In this document: positions 1 to 7,756 of the stretch, piece after piece
Position numbering within the stretch: the stretch's first letter is position 1
How the letters are laid out: the number at the start of each line of letters is the position of its first letter
DNA from: Acidobacteriaceae bacterium
GTDB taxonomy: Bacteria; Acidobacteriota; Terriglobia; Terriglobales; Acidobacteriaceae
DNA: 18,802 nucleotides
Assembly (NCBI GenBank): GCA_030039895.1
Contig: JASHUR010000052.1
Span: 1-18,802, forward strand
Direction of reading: 5' to 3'
Translations under genes and position numbers: made by a program
The notes under the pieces: model-generated
What the model saw: only the letters and a program-made list of their open reading frames with translations
Database searches by the model: none
Told to the model about the DNA's origin: nothing

Positions 1-1255
1 CGTCCACCAACAGATGACGGATATTGTCGCTAATGGCGAACGGCGTATCCGGGTCGAAATTTGGATCGCTGAGCACCTGTCTGGCCGCAAGCGCGATCTC
101 CGTAAAGTCCACTAGATTCTGCTGCGCAAACAGAACTCTGAGTTCAGCAATCGCCTGCCTCAGAACGAGCAGGACATGCTGTAGGGTCTCCCATTGCTTA
201 TCGTCGTAGCGTAGCAGCGGTGCGTTACGCACAGCGGCAAGTGCCTCCTGCAAGCCATCGACCTTGTTGCGCTGGACAAGAAACTCTTCCATCAGTTTCT
301 TTGTCTTCTTTTGTTCCGCCGTTGAGGATGGAAAGCCATTATTTTTATCGACCTTCTTCCTGAAATTCCCTTCTTTAGTAAGCAGAAACTCCGCAATGCA
401 CAGCCAGTCCTTAGCCGCAAGCGTCTCCGGCTTCGGAAGTTTTAGCATTTCAGCAAGCGCTGCAATTTTCTGATTTCCGTTTTCGATTGCATACCGCGCA
501 AGCTCCACCAACTCGTCTTCAAGCAGCGGGACACGCGTCATCAGCTCGTATACCCGACCATGAACGCGCCTGACTTCATCCCGAAGAGGGTGTTCCAGCA
601 CCGAACGCAGCTGTGACCATTCGTCTTCGCTCATATCTGGAGTCAGTGGAAACAGCCGGACCCACTGATCGCGCTTCGCCAGCATGCCTGTGATCAAGCT
701 CACGCAGTCGCCCAGATTGTTGTCGCGCAACGAGAGTAAATGTCGCAGAGCTGCTTCAAGCTTTGGCTCTGCTCTACCCAGCAGGCCCAAAGTGCGCCTT
801 GCAGCCTGGGCATAAAGTGGTTTTGCATTTTCCGCTGGCGAGAGACTTCCACCAAGGCGCGAAAGCAGTGGCTGATTCTGTGCAATCCGCAGGCAAAGCG
901 AATCAATTGTTTCGATGTTTAAACGGTGCGGCTGCTCGATCAACCGCCAACCGCGATCTTCCGCATGCGCAAGTGCAGTGCGCGCTAACGCGTCCCGCTC
1001 GGCGTCCGATGTCGTTTCTCCCCGAGCAGCCCTTTCGAGATCCTGCAGGATGCGCGTCCGCATTTCCGCAGTCGCCGCGCGCGTAAACGTGATCGCCAAT
1101 ACCTCTTCCGGCTCATCCACAACTGCCAGCAGCCTCAGGAAGCGCCGGGTCAGTAAATCCGTCTTGCCCGAACCCGCAGGCGCCTGCACAATGAAAGACT
1201 CGTCGGCCGCAAGCGCACGCGCCCGTTCTGCGGCATCTGCGGGAACGCTACTCAT
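1..1255 (-). CDS. UvrD/AddA-type DNA helicase (UvrD/REP family), N-terminal part, truncated by window edge
   Basis: ATP-dependent DNA helicase subunit of a RecBCD/AddAB-like double-strand-break end-processing complex. The gene starts at ATG 1255 and runs off the left edge, so only about 418 residues are seen. Residues 24-32 hold the Walker A motif (QAPAGSGKT, with K31 and T32). Motif Ia (ITFTRAATAEM) follows at about 57-67. The visible part ends with RHLLVD, which is the start of the helicase Walker B motif (LLVDE.QDT), so the DE residues lie outside. The start codon overlaps the end of the upstream nuclease gene by 8 bp (ATGAGTAG), and a GAGGA ribosome site lies 5 nt before the ATG inside that gene. 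This indicates translational coupling. Whether a C-terminal nuclease domain is present, as in AddA, cannot be seen. The family call is firm; the exact subtype is not. Confidence 0.93.
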   Translation of the reverse strand, partial: MSSVPADAAERARALAADESFIVQAPAGSGKTDLLTRRFLRLLAVVDEPEEVLAITFTRAATAEMRTRILQDLERAARGETTSDAERDALARTALAHAEDRGWRLIEQPHRLNIETIDSLCLRIAQNQPLLSRLGGSLSPAENAKPLYAQAARRTLGLLGRAEPKLEAALRHLLSLRDNNLGDCVSLITGMLAKRDQWVRLFPLTPDMSEDEWSQLRSVLEHPLRDEVRRVHGRVYELMTRVPLLEDELVELARYAIENGNQKIAALAEMLKLPKPETLAAKDWLCIAEFLLTKEGNFRKKVDKNNGFPSSTAEQKKTKKLMEEFLVQRNKVDGLQEALAAVRNAPLLRYDDKQWETLQHVLLVLRQAIAELRVLFAQQNLVDFTEIALAARQVLSDPNFDPDTPFAISDNIRHLLVD

Positions 1256-3938
1256 CACTGTCCTCGCCGCTATCGTCTTCGCTCTCAGCCTCCTCCAACA
1301 GATTCCGCGCCTCTATCACACGGCAAAGTCCCTGCAGACCACAATATTTGCAGGTTTCTTTTCCTGCCTTCGGATCAACTATGGCTTCACCGCGAAGAAA
1401 TTCATCCGCCAACCGTAGCAGCTCCACCTCCCATGCATCCCGCCGCTGCGCGTCGTAGGATACTTTGGCCAGCTTCTTATTGCCGCCATTGTTAGCAAGG
1501 ACAGGCACATCCTCGCCCGCTGTGCTCCCTTTCCATGCAGTCCCGTCGGCGCGAATCTGCCCAAACAGCACGCCACGAACATTCTCAATCCCACCAAAGA
1601 CTGCGTAGAGCGGCAGCTGCGGCTCATTTGGCCGAGGAGTCTCCCAGTCCTTTGCTGAAACCTTGCTGCTTTTGTAATCAATCAGGACCCGTCCCGCATC
1701 TGCCAGCTCATCCACCCTGTCCACACGCAATCGCAGCTTCAGCTCGCCCACGCTGACGTTATCCAGCCTCTCTTCACACGCGATTACTTCAAATGGCGCC
1801 CGCTCGGCTTCCTGTTCCATCCACGCCTTAAGCCTCAGCTGCAACCGCTGCTTCTCGCTCGTCAGATACGCCCGTTCCCATTCGTTCGCGACCTGCTCTC
1901 GCGCGGCAAATGTTTTCGCAATCGCCCTTTTCAAAATCTCATCCAGTTGCCCTTCGCGAATCGCTGCCTGCAGGTCCTCGAGCGAGTGAAGCGCGCCGTC
2001 GTTTGGCGACCATATCTTTTCCAGTGTTTTGTGAAGCAGAATGCCCCGTTCGCTCTCTGACAGCCCCCACTCATTCCGGTTCAACGGCCTGGCACATAGG
2101 CGCTCCTTCGCGAAAGCCTGGAATGGACATGCTGCCTGCCCTTTCAGCACCGCATACCCGCCCGCAACCACGTCTGGCGGCCATGCGGCAACCTCAGAAC
2201 TTTCTTCCACTTCTTCGAGTGCCGAACCTTCTTCATCGATCAGCGGCTCGTCTCTCTCCAGCCACGCAGCATCCTGTGGCAACAGCGGTGAAGGCCGCAT
2301 CTCGCCGTCTTTGTTTCGCTTTGCGTAGCTGAAGACCACCCACGACGCGCTCGTAGCAACCCTTTCGGTTACCGCTCGGCCAAACGCCAGATCCTTCTCT
2401 GGATCGGCATACGGCATACTACGACATCTCTGCACATCATTGGGCAGCAAAGGATGCGATCTGCCGCGGAGAGGCCAGCTCTGATCATCGACAGAGAGAA
2501 ACCACACCGCATCGAACTGCTGGCCTGCCGCTTCCATCGCTCCCATGATTTGCACGGGCGCGCCCACTGACTCAGGCGCAAAGATCACCTCCTGGGCATA
2601 GCCTTCGAGCGCTTCGAGGAATTCTTGGTACTTCATCCCCCGCCCGTCAAAGTCAAGGAGCGCTACCTCATCCAACGCCCGCTCCCAGCGTCGCAGCGCC
2701 TGGAAGTGCACAGTATTGCGCTTGGCCGCACCCGGCCAGCCACCCTCGCGAAGCAACAACTGAGCGATGTCAGTCCATCTGCCCGGCAAACGCTCTTCCT
2801 CTTCGATCCGGTTCGCCGCTGCGACTTTGTGCATGGCCGTCAGCCGCGTCACCACCGCTCTGTCTTCTGCGCTGGGAAATTTCAAGAAGTCAGAAAGCGA
2901 AATCTCCAGCGAGAGCGCTCCCGCGTCTCTCCGTCTGGCGTTCAGCCTCGCCAGACTCATAAACTCTGCCTCCTCCTGCAGCAAAAAGCCTGAGAGCAGC
3001 AGCCATGTAACCTCCTCGTCCTCTAGCGGCCCGTGCAACCAGCGCAACAGCATCAGGGCCGCTCGAATCACTGGCACATTTCCCAACGGAAGGCCCAGCG
3101 AAAACTCGAACGGCATTGGCTGTGCAGTAAAAATATCCTGTGCCTGAGGCATCAGGACGCGGCGAAATGTTCGCTCCAGCTCGTTTCGGATCGCACTCAG
3201 ATCCGGCGCAAGAACCGCAATTCTGGCCTCCGGGTTCTCCTTGAGCCGCTCTCGTACCCAGCGCGCGCACACCACAATCTCGTGCTGTTGCCCAGGTGTA
3301 GCGACATATTCTTTTCGCGCTGAGGAAGCTGCCGTGGCTCCAAAAGCCACCTTCACGCCCATTTCAGCAAGCGCGTCCAGCAAGCGCTTCTGCGCCGGAG
3401 TCGCCCTCTCAAAGCCAACCAGCAGCATCTCTTCAGGAAGCCTGCCTTTAGCCAAAACCGTAGCGATCTTGTGTTCGAGATGTGCTCTCGGCATCCAGTT
3501 TCGCTGTGCACAATCGCGATCAAAGTCTGCTGCCCAGTGGCGAAACCTCTCGGCGTCGTTCTTTCCCCACTCGTGATAACGCTCGGCATGGGCCTCATAG
3601 CTGCTCAATAACGCATACGCGTCTTCGGCCAAGGTAGCCATCCCTGCGGGAGACACCAGCGTTTGCGCATCTTCTTTCAGCATGCGCGTCCATACCCTGC
3701 GCTCCTGAAGGCTGGTCAGCAGCAGCGGAGCATTTGCTTCGCTCAGCGAAACCGCCTGCCACTGCGTGTGCAACCACGTGTCCCAGTCTTCAATAGGTGG
3801 AGTCACCCATGCCCGGCGCCCTGCCCTGCGCTGCTCCAGCGCATACTCCCGCCTTAACCAGCGCGCAGTGCGAACTGTCGCGGTCAGAATCGTCGTATTC
3901 GCAGCAAATGCGCGCTTGATTTCTGATGAGATCGGCAT
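1248..3938 (-). CDS. AddB-like / 'probable DNA repair protein' with C-terminal PD-(D/E)XK nuclease and Fe-S cluster
   Basis: Predicted nuclease partner of the downstream UvrD-type helicase, acting on double-strand-break ends. The 896-residue protein begins with a helicase-like fold (around residues 15-35, ILTATVRTARWL) that lacks a Walker A lysine, as in AddB-type subunits, so it is probably ATP-inactive. The C-terminal third is a RecB-like nuclease: the GILLH histidine near 636, aspartates in RVDRVDE near 740-743, the DYK catalytic pair near 754-756 and the QLPLY motif near 774. One cysteine before the nuclease (CPFQAF, about 604) and three after it (C863, C866, C872 in CKYCGLQGLC) match the four-cysteine [4Fe-4S] clasp of AddB. 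The protein ends in a strongly acidic tail. It may correspond to the family named 'probable DNA repair protein', which sits beside UvrD-type helicases. The ATG at 3938 has no clear ribosome-binding site. Confidence 0.88.
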   Translation of the reverse strand: MPISSEIKRAFAANTTILTATVRTARWLRREYALEQRRAGRRAWVTPPIEDWDTWLHTQWQAVSLSEANAPLLLTSLQERRVWTRMLKEDAQTLVSPAGMATLAEDAYALLSSYEAHAERYHEWGKNDAERFRHWAADFDRDCAQRNWMPRAHLEHKIATVLAKGRLPEEMLLVGFERATPAQKRLLDALAEMGVKVAFGATAASSARKEYVATPGQQHEIVVCARWVRERLKENPEARIAVLAPDLSAIRNELERTFRRVLMPQAQDIFTAQPMPFEFSLGLPLGNVPVIRAALMLLRWLHGPLEDEEVTWLLLSGFLLQEEAEFMSLARLNARRRDAGALSLEISLSDFLKFPSAEDRAVVTRLTAMHKVAAANRIEEEERLPGRWTDIAQLLLREGGWPGAAKRNTVHFQALRRWERALDEVALLDFDGRGMKYQEFLEALEGYAQEVIFAPESVGAPVQIMGAMEAAGQQFDAVWFLSVDDQSWPLRGRSHPLLPNDVQRCRSMPYADPEKDLAFGRAVTERVATSASWVVFSYAKRNKDGEMRPSPLLPQDAAWLERDEPLIDEEGSALEEVEESSEVAAWPPDVVAGGYAVLKGQAACPFQAFAKERLCARPLNRNEWGLSESERGILLHKTLEKIWSPNDGALHSLEDLQAAIREGQLDEILKRAIAKTFAAREQVANEWERAYLTSEKQRLQLRLKAWMEQEAERAPFEVIACEERLDNVSVGELKLRLRVDRVDELADAGRVLIDYKSSKVSAKDWETPRPNEPQLPLYAVFGGIENVRGVLFGQIRADGTAWKGSTAGEDVPVLANNGGNKKLAKVSYDAQRRDAWEVELLRLADEFLRGEAIVDPKAGKETCKYCGLQGLCRVIEARNLLEEAESEDDSGEDSDE

Positions 3939-3977
3939 GCTGTTGCAGATCGAAACTCAAGTGTAAACTGGTTCTAC

Positions 3978-4895
3978 ATGCGCTTTTACTCTGGATTCAT
4001 GGCTGTGCTTCTCGCAAGCGCTGTGGTTGCAGTTTCCGGATGCCACTCTGCACCCGCTCCCGCAAATACCTCTGCTACCTCTGCAAAGAACGGCGTCAAG
4101 CAGTACCACATCCGCGGCATGGTGATCTCAACTGACACCGCCAATGGCGTGGTCACGGTCAACACGGAGGCCATCCCCGGTTTTATGCCGCCGATGATCA
4201 TGCCCTACAAGCTCGAAAATCCTGGCGTAGCTTCCGGACTCCACCCAGGAGACACTATTACAGCGGAACTGCTCGCATCCAAAGACTCCGACTTTCTCGA
4301 TCAAGTCGTGATCGTGAAGCAGGCCAACCTGAATTCCCTTCCAAAAATACAGTATGAGCCGCTTGTCCCAGGCGAAAGAGTCCCCGATTTCAGCTTTCTA
4401 AATCAGAGCAACAAGATCATCCACATCGATCAGTTTCGCGGCAAGGTCCTGCTCATGACCTTCATCTATACGCGCTGCCCGCTTTCAAACTATTGCCCAC
4501 GCATGAGCCGCAACTTCGCTGAGATCAACAAAACCCTTGCTACTGAGCCAAAGCTCTACGACAAGACCCACTTGCTCAGTGTCAGCTTCGATCCCAGTTA
4601 CGACACGCCTTCGGTTCTCCGCAGCTACGGCGGCGCTTATACCGGCAAGTACACCGAGGAAACCTTCAAGCACTGGGACTTCGCCGCGCCTCCGCAGAAA
4701 GAGCTGGCGAAGGTCCTCAAGTTCTTCCTCATCGGCGTGACGCCCGAGAAGAACCACGTGCTCGCCCACTCGCTCTCGACTGTTGTGATCACTGCTCAGG
4801 GAAAGATCTACAAGTGGTACCCCACGAACACCTGGACCCCGCAACAGCTGCTGGGTGACGTGAACACTCTGCTCAAGGATCAGACCCATTCATGA
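3978..4895 (+). CDS. Lipoprotein with CusF-like copper-binding domain fused to SCO1/SenC thioredoxin-like domain
   Basis: Predicted periplasmic, lipid-anchored copper chaperone or thiol-disulfide protein of the SCO1/SenC family, which usually helps load copper into cytochrome oxidase. Residues 1-22 are a lipoprotein signal ending in the lipobox VSGC, with C22 as the lipidated cysteine. Residues about 42-113 resemble the CusF copper-binding domain, with a methionine-rich GFMPPMIMPY motif (M70, M73, M75). Residues about 130-300 are the SCO domain (PGERVPDFSF, then RGKVLLMTFIYTRC). The metal/thiol motif is CPLSNYC (C167 and C173), a CX5C spacing rather than the classical CX3C. The third ligand is H264 (LAHSLST). 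No cytochrome oxidase genes are adjacent. The stop overlaps the gluconokinase start (ATGA). Only 39 bp separate this start from the divergent nuclease gene, and no Shine-Dalgarno is visible. Confidence 0.88.
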   Translation: MRFYSGFMAVLLASAVVAVSGCHSAPAPANTSATSAKNGVKQYHIRGMVISTDTANGVVTVNTEAIPGFMPPMIMPYKLENPGVASGLHPGDTITAELLASKDSDFLDQVVIVKQANLNSLPKIQYEPLVPGERVPDFSFLNQSNKIIHIDQFRGKVLLMTFIYTRCPLSNYCPRMSRNFAEINKTLATEPKLYDKTHLLSVSFDPSYDTPSVLRSYGGAYTGKYTEETFKHWDFAAPPQKELAKVLKFFLIGVTPEKNHVLAHSLSTVVITAQGKIYKWYPTNTWTPQQLLGDVNTLLKDQTHS

Positions 4896-5395
4896 TCGCA
4901 ATCCTTATGGGTGTAACTGCCTCTGGAAAATCGACCATCGCCGCTGAGCTTGTGAAATTGACTGGCTGGGAGTTTGCCGAGGGCGACGACTATCACAGCG
5001 AGGCAAATAAACAAAAGATGCATTCCGGGATCCCGCTTACTGACGAGGACCGCGCCCCCTGGCTCGCCAGCCTTCACGAAGTGATCGCTGGATGGGTCCA
5101 TAACGGCAAAAGCGGAGTTATGACCTGCTCCGCTCTCAAGCAATCGTACCGCGACGTGCTGACGGCGGGGATACCCAAGAAAGCTTATCGCTTCGTCCTG
5201 TTGGATGTCCCCCTTGATGTTCTTAGAGCGCGCATCAAAGACCGGCCCAGTCACTTTATGAACCCTGATCTCCTGCAAAGCCAGCTCGATACGCTGGAGT
5301 TGCCTCAGGATGCTTTGCGCGTCGAAGAATGCGGCGAACCGCGGGACATAGCGAAAAATATTTTGAGTCAACTCGCGCCTGCATATATATCGTAG
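4892..5395 (+). CDS. gntK: Gluconokinase
   Basis: Phosphorylates D-gluconate to 6-phosphogluconate with ATP, feeding the pentose phosphate or Entner-Doudoroff route in the cytoplasm. At 167 residues it has the usual length for the family. It shows the P-loop GVTASGKST (residues 7-15, K13), the gluconokinase signature GDDYHSEANKQKM followed by GIPLTDEDRAPWL, and the CSALKQSYRD segment. The start ATG overlaps the stop of the SCO gene by 4 nt (ATGA). An AAGGA lies about 12 nt upstream, a long spacing, so coupling to upstream translation is likely. No gluconate transporter, GntR regulator or 6-phosphogluconate enzyme is adjacent, so the neighbour gives no metabolic context. The GVTASGKST loop has alanine where many homologues have glycine (GVSGSGKST), a tolerated change. 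Confidence 0.95.
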   Translation: MIAILMGVTASGKSTIAAELVKLTGWEFAEGDDYHSEANKQKMHSGIPLTDEDRAPWLASLHEVIAGWVHNGKSGVMTCSALKQSYRDVLTAGIPKKAYRFVLLDVPLDVLRARIKDRPSHFMNPDLLQSQLDTLELPQDALRVEECGEPRDIAKNILSQLAPAYIS

Positions 5396-5416
5396 CTACA
5401 TAGCAGCGGGCATTTT

Positions 5417-5422
5417 GGAGGG
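5417..5422 (+). promoter_or_regulatory. Ribosome-binding site for the small membrane protein
   Basis: GGAGGG lies 8 nt before the ATG at 5431. It is a strong Shine-Dalgarno and supports this short gene as real. Confidence 0.7.
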
Positions 5423-5430
5423 CACCCTCA

Positions 5431-5805
5431 ATGGCAAAAATAACTATCTGTCTTGGTATCGTGTTGATTCTGCTCGGAATCGTGGGCTTTGTCATCACCG
5501 GCAGCCAGCATCCTACATCGCTGATCCCTGCTGCCGTCGGGCTCATCCTTTCCATCCTGGGCTTCCTTTCGCTGACTGAGGATGCAAAGAAGCGCATGCT
5601 TTACATGCACATTGCCGTCACCGTAGGACTGCTGGGTTTTCTCGGTACCGGCTGGAGCATCGTCGATTATTTCCAGATGCTGGGTGGCCGGCCGTTTCCG
5701 CATCCCATCGCCGTTGAAGAAAAGGCTGCTATGGCTGCAATTCTCTTGTTCTTCGTGCTTCTTTGTGTGCGTTCGTTCATCGCGGCGCGGCGAAGCAGGG
5801 CATAA
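5431..5805 (+). CDS. Small four-helix membrane protein of unknown function
   Basis: I do not recognise a named family. The 124-residue product is mostly hydrophobic, with four likely membrane helices at about residues 4-24, 29-48, 56-78 and 99-119. Short polar loops (TEDAKKR after helix 2, and a proline-rich FPHP segment before helix 4) and a basic tail (RRSRA) suggest a cytoplasmic C-terminus by the positive-inside rule. It has a strong ribosome site, which argues it is a real gene. It follows gluconokinase by 35 bp and precedes the ABC exporter by 39 bp, all on the same strand, so it may be co-transcribed. An antisense frame over the same DNA (5428-5817) is less likely because its product is polar and has no family resemblance. 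Confidence 0.75.
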   Translation: MAKITICLGIVLILLGIVGFVITGSQHPTSLIPAAVGLILSILGFLSLTEDAKKRMLYMHIAVTVGLLGFLGTGWSIVDYFQMLGGRPFPHPIAVEEKAAMAAILLFFVLLCVRSFIAARRSRA

Positions 5806-5831
5806 TAGCCAAAGCATAATCTCAACGTCTT

Positions 5832-5836
5832 AAGGA
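5832..5836 (+). promoter_or_regulatory. Ribosome-binding site favouring the GTG start of the ABC exporter
   Basis: AAGGA ends 8 nt before the GTG at 5845. An out-of-frame ATG at 5841 is only 4 nt away and opens a frame that stops after eight codons at TAA 5865-5867, so the GTG has the better spacing. Confidence 0.5.
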
Positions 5837-5844
5837 CCAAATGC

Positions 5845-7755
5845 GTGCCCGGACTTCGCGGCCCTAATCTCGGATCGATGTCAGCAAGAGCTGAACGCAC
5901 ACACGCGTCCACGAAGAGCACACGCCCGTCTGGACAGGACGGTTCTGCCAGCGAAGAACGGCGCAGGCCGCCGCTTAAAAAGGTGCTGCCAGAGATATGG
6001 CAGCTCATCCGCCCGCGCCGCTGGCTCATCCTGCTCGGCCTCATCCTGGTTGGCATCAATCGATTTGCGGGTCTGGTTCTGCCCTATTCCACAAAGCCAT
6101 TTATAGACAGCGTTCTTCGCCAGCATAACGCCAACAAGCTCCTTCCTCTGGTTGGACTTGTCTTTACCGCCGCCATTGTCCAGGCTGTAACTTCTTTTTC
6201 TCTCACGCAGCTCATGTCCAAGGCTGCGCAGCGCATGATCGCCGAAATGCGCATCAAGATCCAGCGCCACGTCGGCCGGCTTTCCGTTTCCTTTTACGAC
6301 TCCAATCAGACCGGCATGCTCTCTTCTCGCATCATGTACGACGTCGAGGGTGTCCGGAATCTCCTTGGCACCGGACTGGTGGAGTTTTCCGGTAGCTTGC
6401 TGGCCACCGCGATGGTCTTCGGCTACCTGCTCCACAAAAGCCCCAGCCTTACTATTGTCGTCTTCTCAGTTCTGGGACTCTTTGTGCTTGTCCTGCAAAG
6501 AGTATTCAGGTTCATTCGCCCCATCTTTCGCGAACGCAGCAAAATCAATGCCGAAGTTCAGGGCCGGCTCATCGAGTCCCTTGGCGGGGTGAGGGTTGTA
6601 AAGGGCTACCATGCTGAGGAGCGCGAAGCCAGTGTCTTTGTCGATGGAGTGCACCGTCTTCTCAACAATGTCATGCGCACTATCACCGCCACCAGTACCA
6701 TGTCACTGTCCGCAACTACGCTGCTCGGTGTGATCGGCGGCATTGTAATGTGGATGGGCGGCCACCGGGTGCTTTCCGGCCAAATGACCGTCGGCGGCTA
6801 TGTTCAGTATTCATCTCTACTCATCGCCATGATCGCCCCCATCTTCCAGATCGTAAACATCGGCACGCAACTTACTGAGGCCGTCGCGGGCCTGGACCGG
6901 ACTGTGGAACTGCTCAATCTTGAGGACGAATTCGTTGACCCTGCCCGAACTCAAAGGCTGGGCCCAATCCATGGCGACGTGGCCTTTGAAAACGTGACCT
7001 TCTCCTACGAAAAAGACAAACAGGTACTACACGGAATTTCATTTGAAGCCAAACCCGGAACAGTCACTGCTTTGATTGGCTCATCGGGCTCCGGCAAATC
7101 CACCATCATCAGCCTGATTTGCGCTTTTCATAAGCCAGACACTGGACGCGTGCTGATCGATGGCATAGACCTATCCACGGTGTTATTGGAGGATTATCGG
7201 TCGCTACTCGGCGTCGTGTTGCAGGAGTCTTTCCTGTTCGATGGGACCATCCGTGAAAACGTCATGTTCTCCCGCCCTACGGCAACAGAAGAGGAGTTCA
7301 TCAACGCCTGCCGCATTGCATGTGTCGACGAATTCGCCGAGCGCTTCCCCGATCAATACGAGACGATTATCGGTGAACGCGGCATCAAGGTTTCTGGCGG
7401 CCAGCGCCAGCGCCTCTCCATTGCGCGAGCCATTCTGGCCGATCCCCGCATTCTTATCCTTGACGAGGCCACCTCCTCGCTCGATTCCGAGTCTGAAGCC
7501 ATGATTCAGGAGGGGCTCAAGTTCCTCATGCAGGGACGCACAACGTTTGTCATCGCGCACCGCCTCTCAACCATCCGCCGCGCCGACCAGATTCTAGTCG
7601 TCGAAGGCGGCCTGATCGTCGAGCGCGGCACGCATGAGAGCCTCTTCGCGCTGGGCGGGCGCTACTACAGCCTCTATACCCGCCAGCACGGCCTCGATTC
7701 CAACCTCTTCCTCGCTCCAGGCGAGGGCGATACCGTGGAAGAGGAAGTCCCGTAA
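5845..7755 (+). CDS. ABC transporter half-transporter, fused membrane and ATPase domains (MsbA/lipid exporter-like)
   Basis: Predicted inner-membrane ABC exporter that works as a dimer. The substrate is unknown, though the fold is the MsbA/multidrug type. The 636 residues comprise a basic N-terminal tail, a six-helix membrane domain (about residues 55-345) and a nucleotide-binding domain (about 370-615). The latter has Walker A GSSGSGKST at 412-420, Q-loop VVLQESFLFDGTIREN, signature VSGGQRQR from about 516, Walker B ILILDEATSSLD from about 536 and the H-loop IAHRLSTI. All catalytic motifs are intact. The start is GTG 5845, with AAGGA 8 nt upstream. An in-frame ATG at 5878 (625 residues) is the alternative and would lose only the polar start. 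The stop is 1 bp from the stop of the convergent peptidase gene. Confidence 0.95.
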   Translation: MPGLRGPNLGSMSARAERTHASTKSTRPSGQDGSASEERRRPPLKKVLPEIWQLIRPRRWLILLGLILVGINRFAGLVLPYSTKPFIDSVLRQHNANKLLPLVGLVFTAAIVQAVTSFSLTQLMSKAAQRMIAEMRIKIQRHVGRLSVSFYDSNQTGMLSSRIMYDVEGVRNLLGTGLVEFSGSLLATAMVFGYLLHKSPSLTIVVFSVLGLFVLVLQRVFRFIRPIFRERSKINAEVQGRLIESLGGVRVVKGYHAEEREASVFVDGVHRLLNNVMRTITATSTMSLSATTLLGVIGGIVMWMGGHRVLSGQMTVGGYVQYSSLLIAMIAPIFQIVNIGTQLTEAVAGLDRTVELLNLEDEFVDPARTQRLGPIHGDVAFENVTFSYEKDKQVLHGISFEAKPGTVTALIGSSGSGKSTIISLICAFHKPDTGRVLIDGIDLSTVLLEDYRSLLGVVLQESFLFDGTIRENVMFSRPTATEEEFINACRIACVDEFAERFPDQYETIIGERGIKVSGGQRQRLSIARAILADPRILILDEATSSLDSESEAMIQEGLKFLMQGRTTFVIAHRLSTIRRADQILVVEGGLIVERGTHESLFALGGRYYSLYTRQHGLDSNLFLAPGEGDTVEEEVP

Positions 7756-7756
7756 G

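Noticed and set aside
4485..5371. Two long minus-strand open frames (4485-4889 and 4880-5371)
   Set aside because: They mirror the SCO and gluconokinase genes, which are unambiguous. The frames have no motifs of their own.
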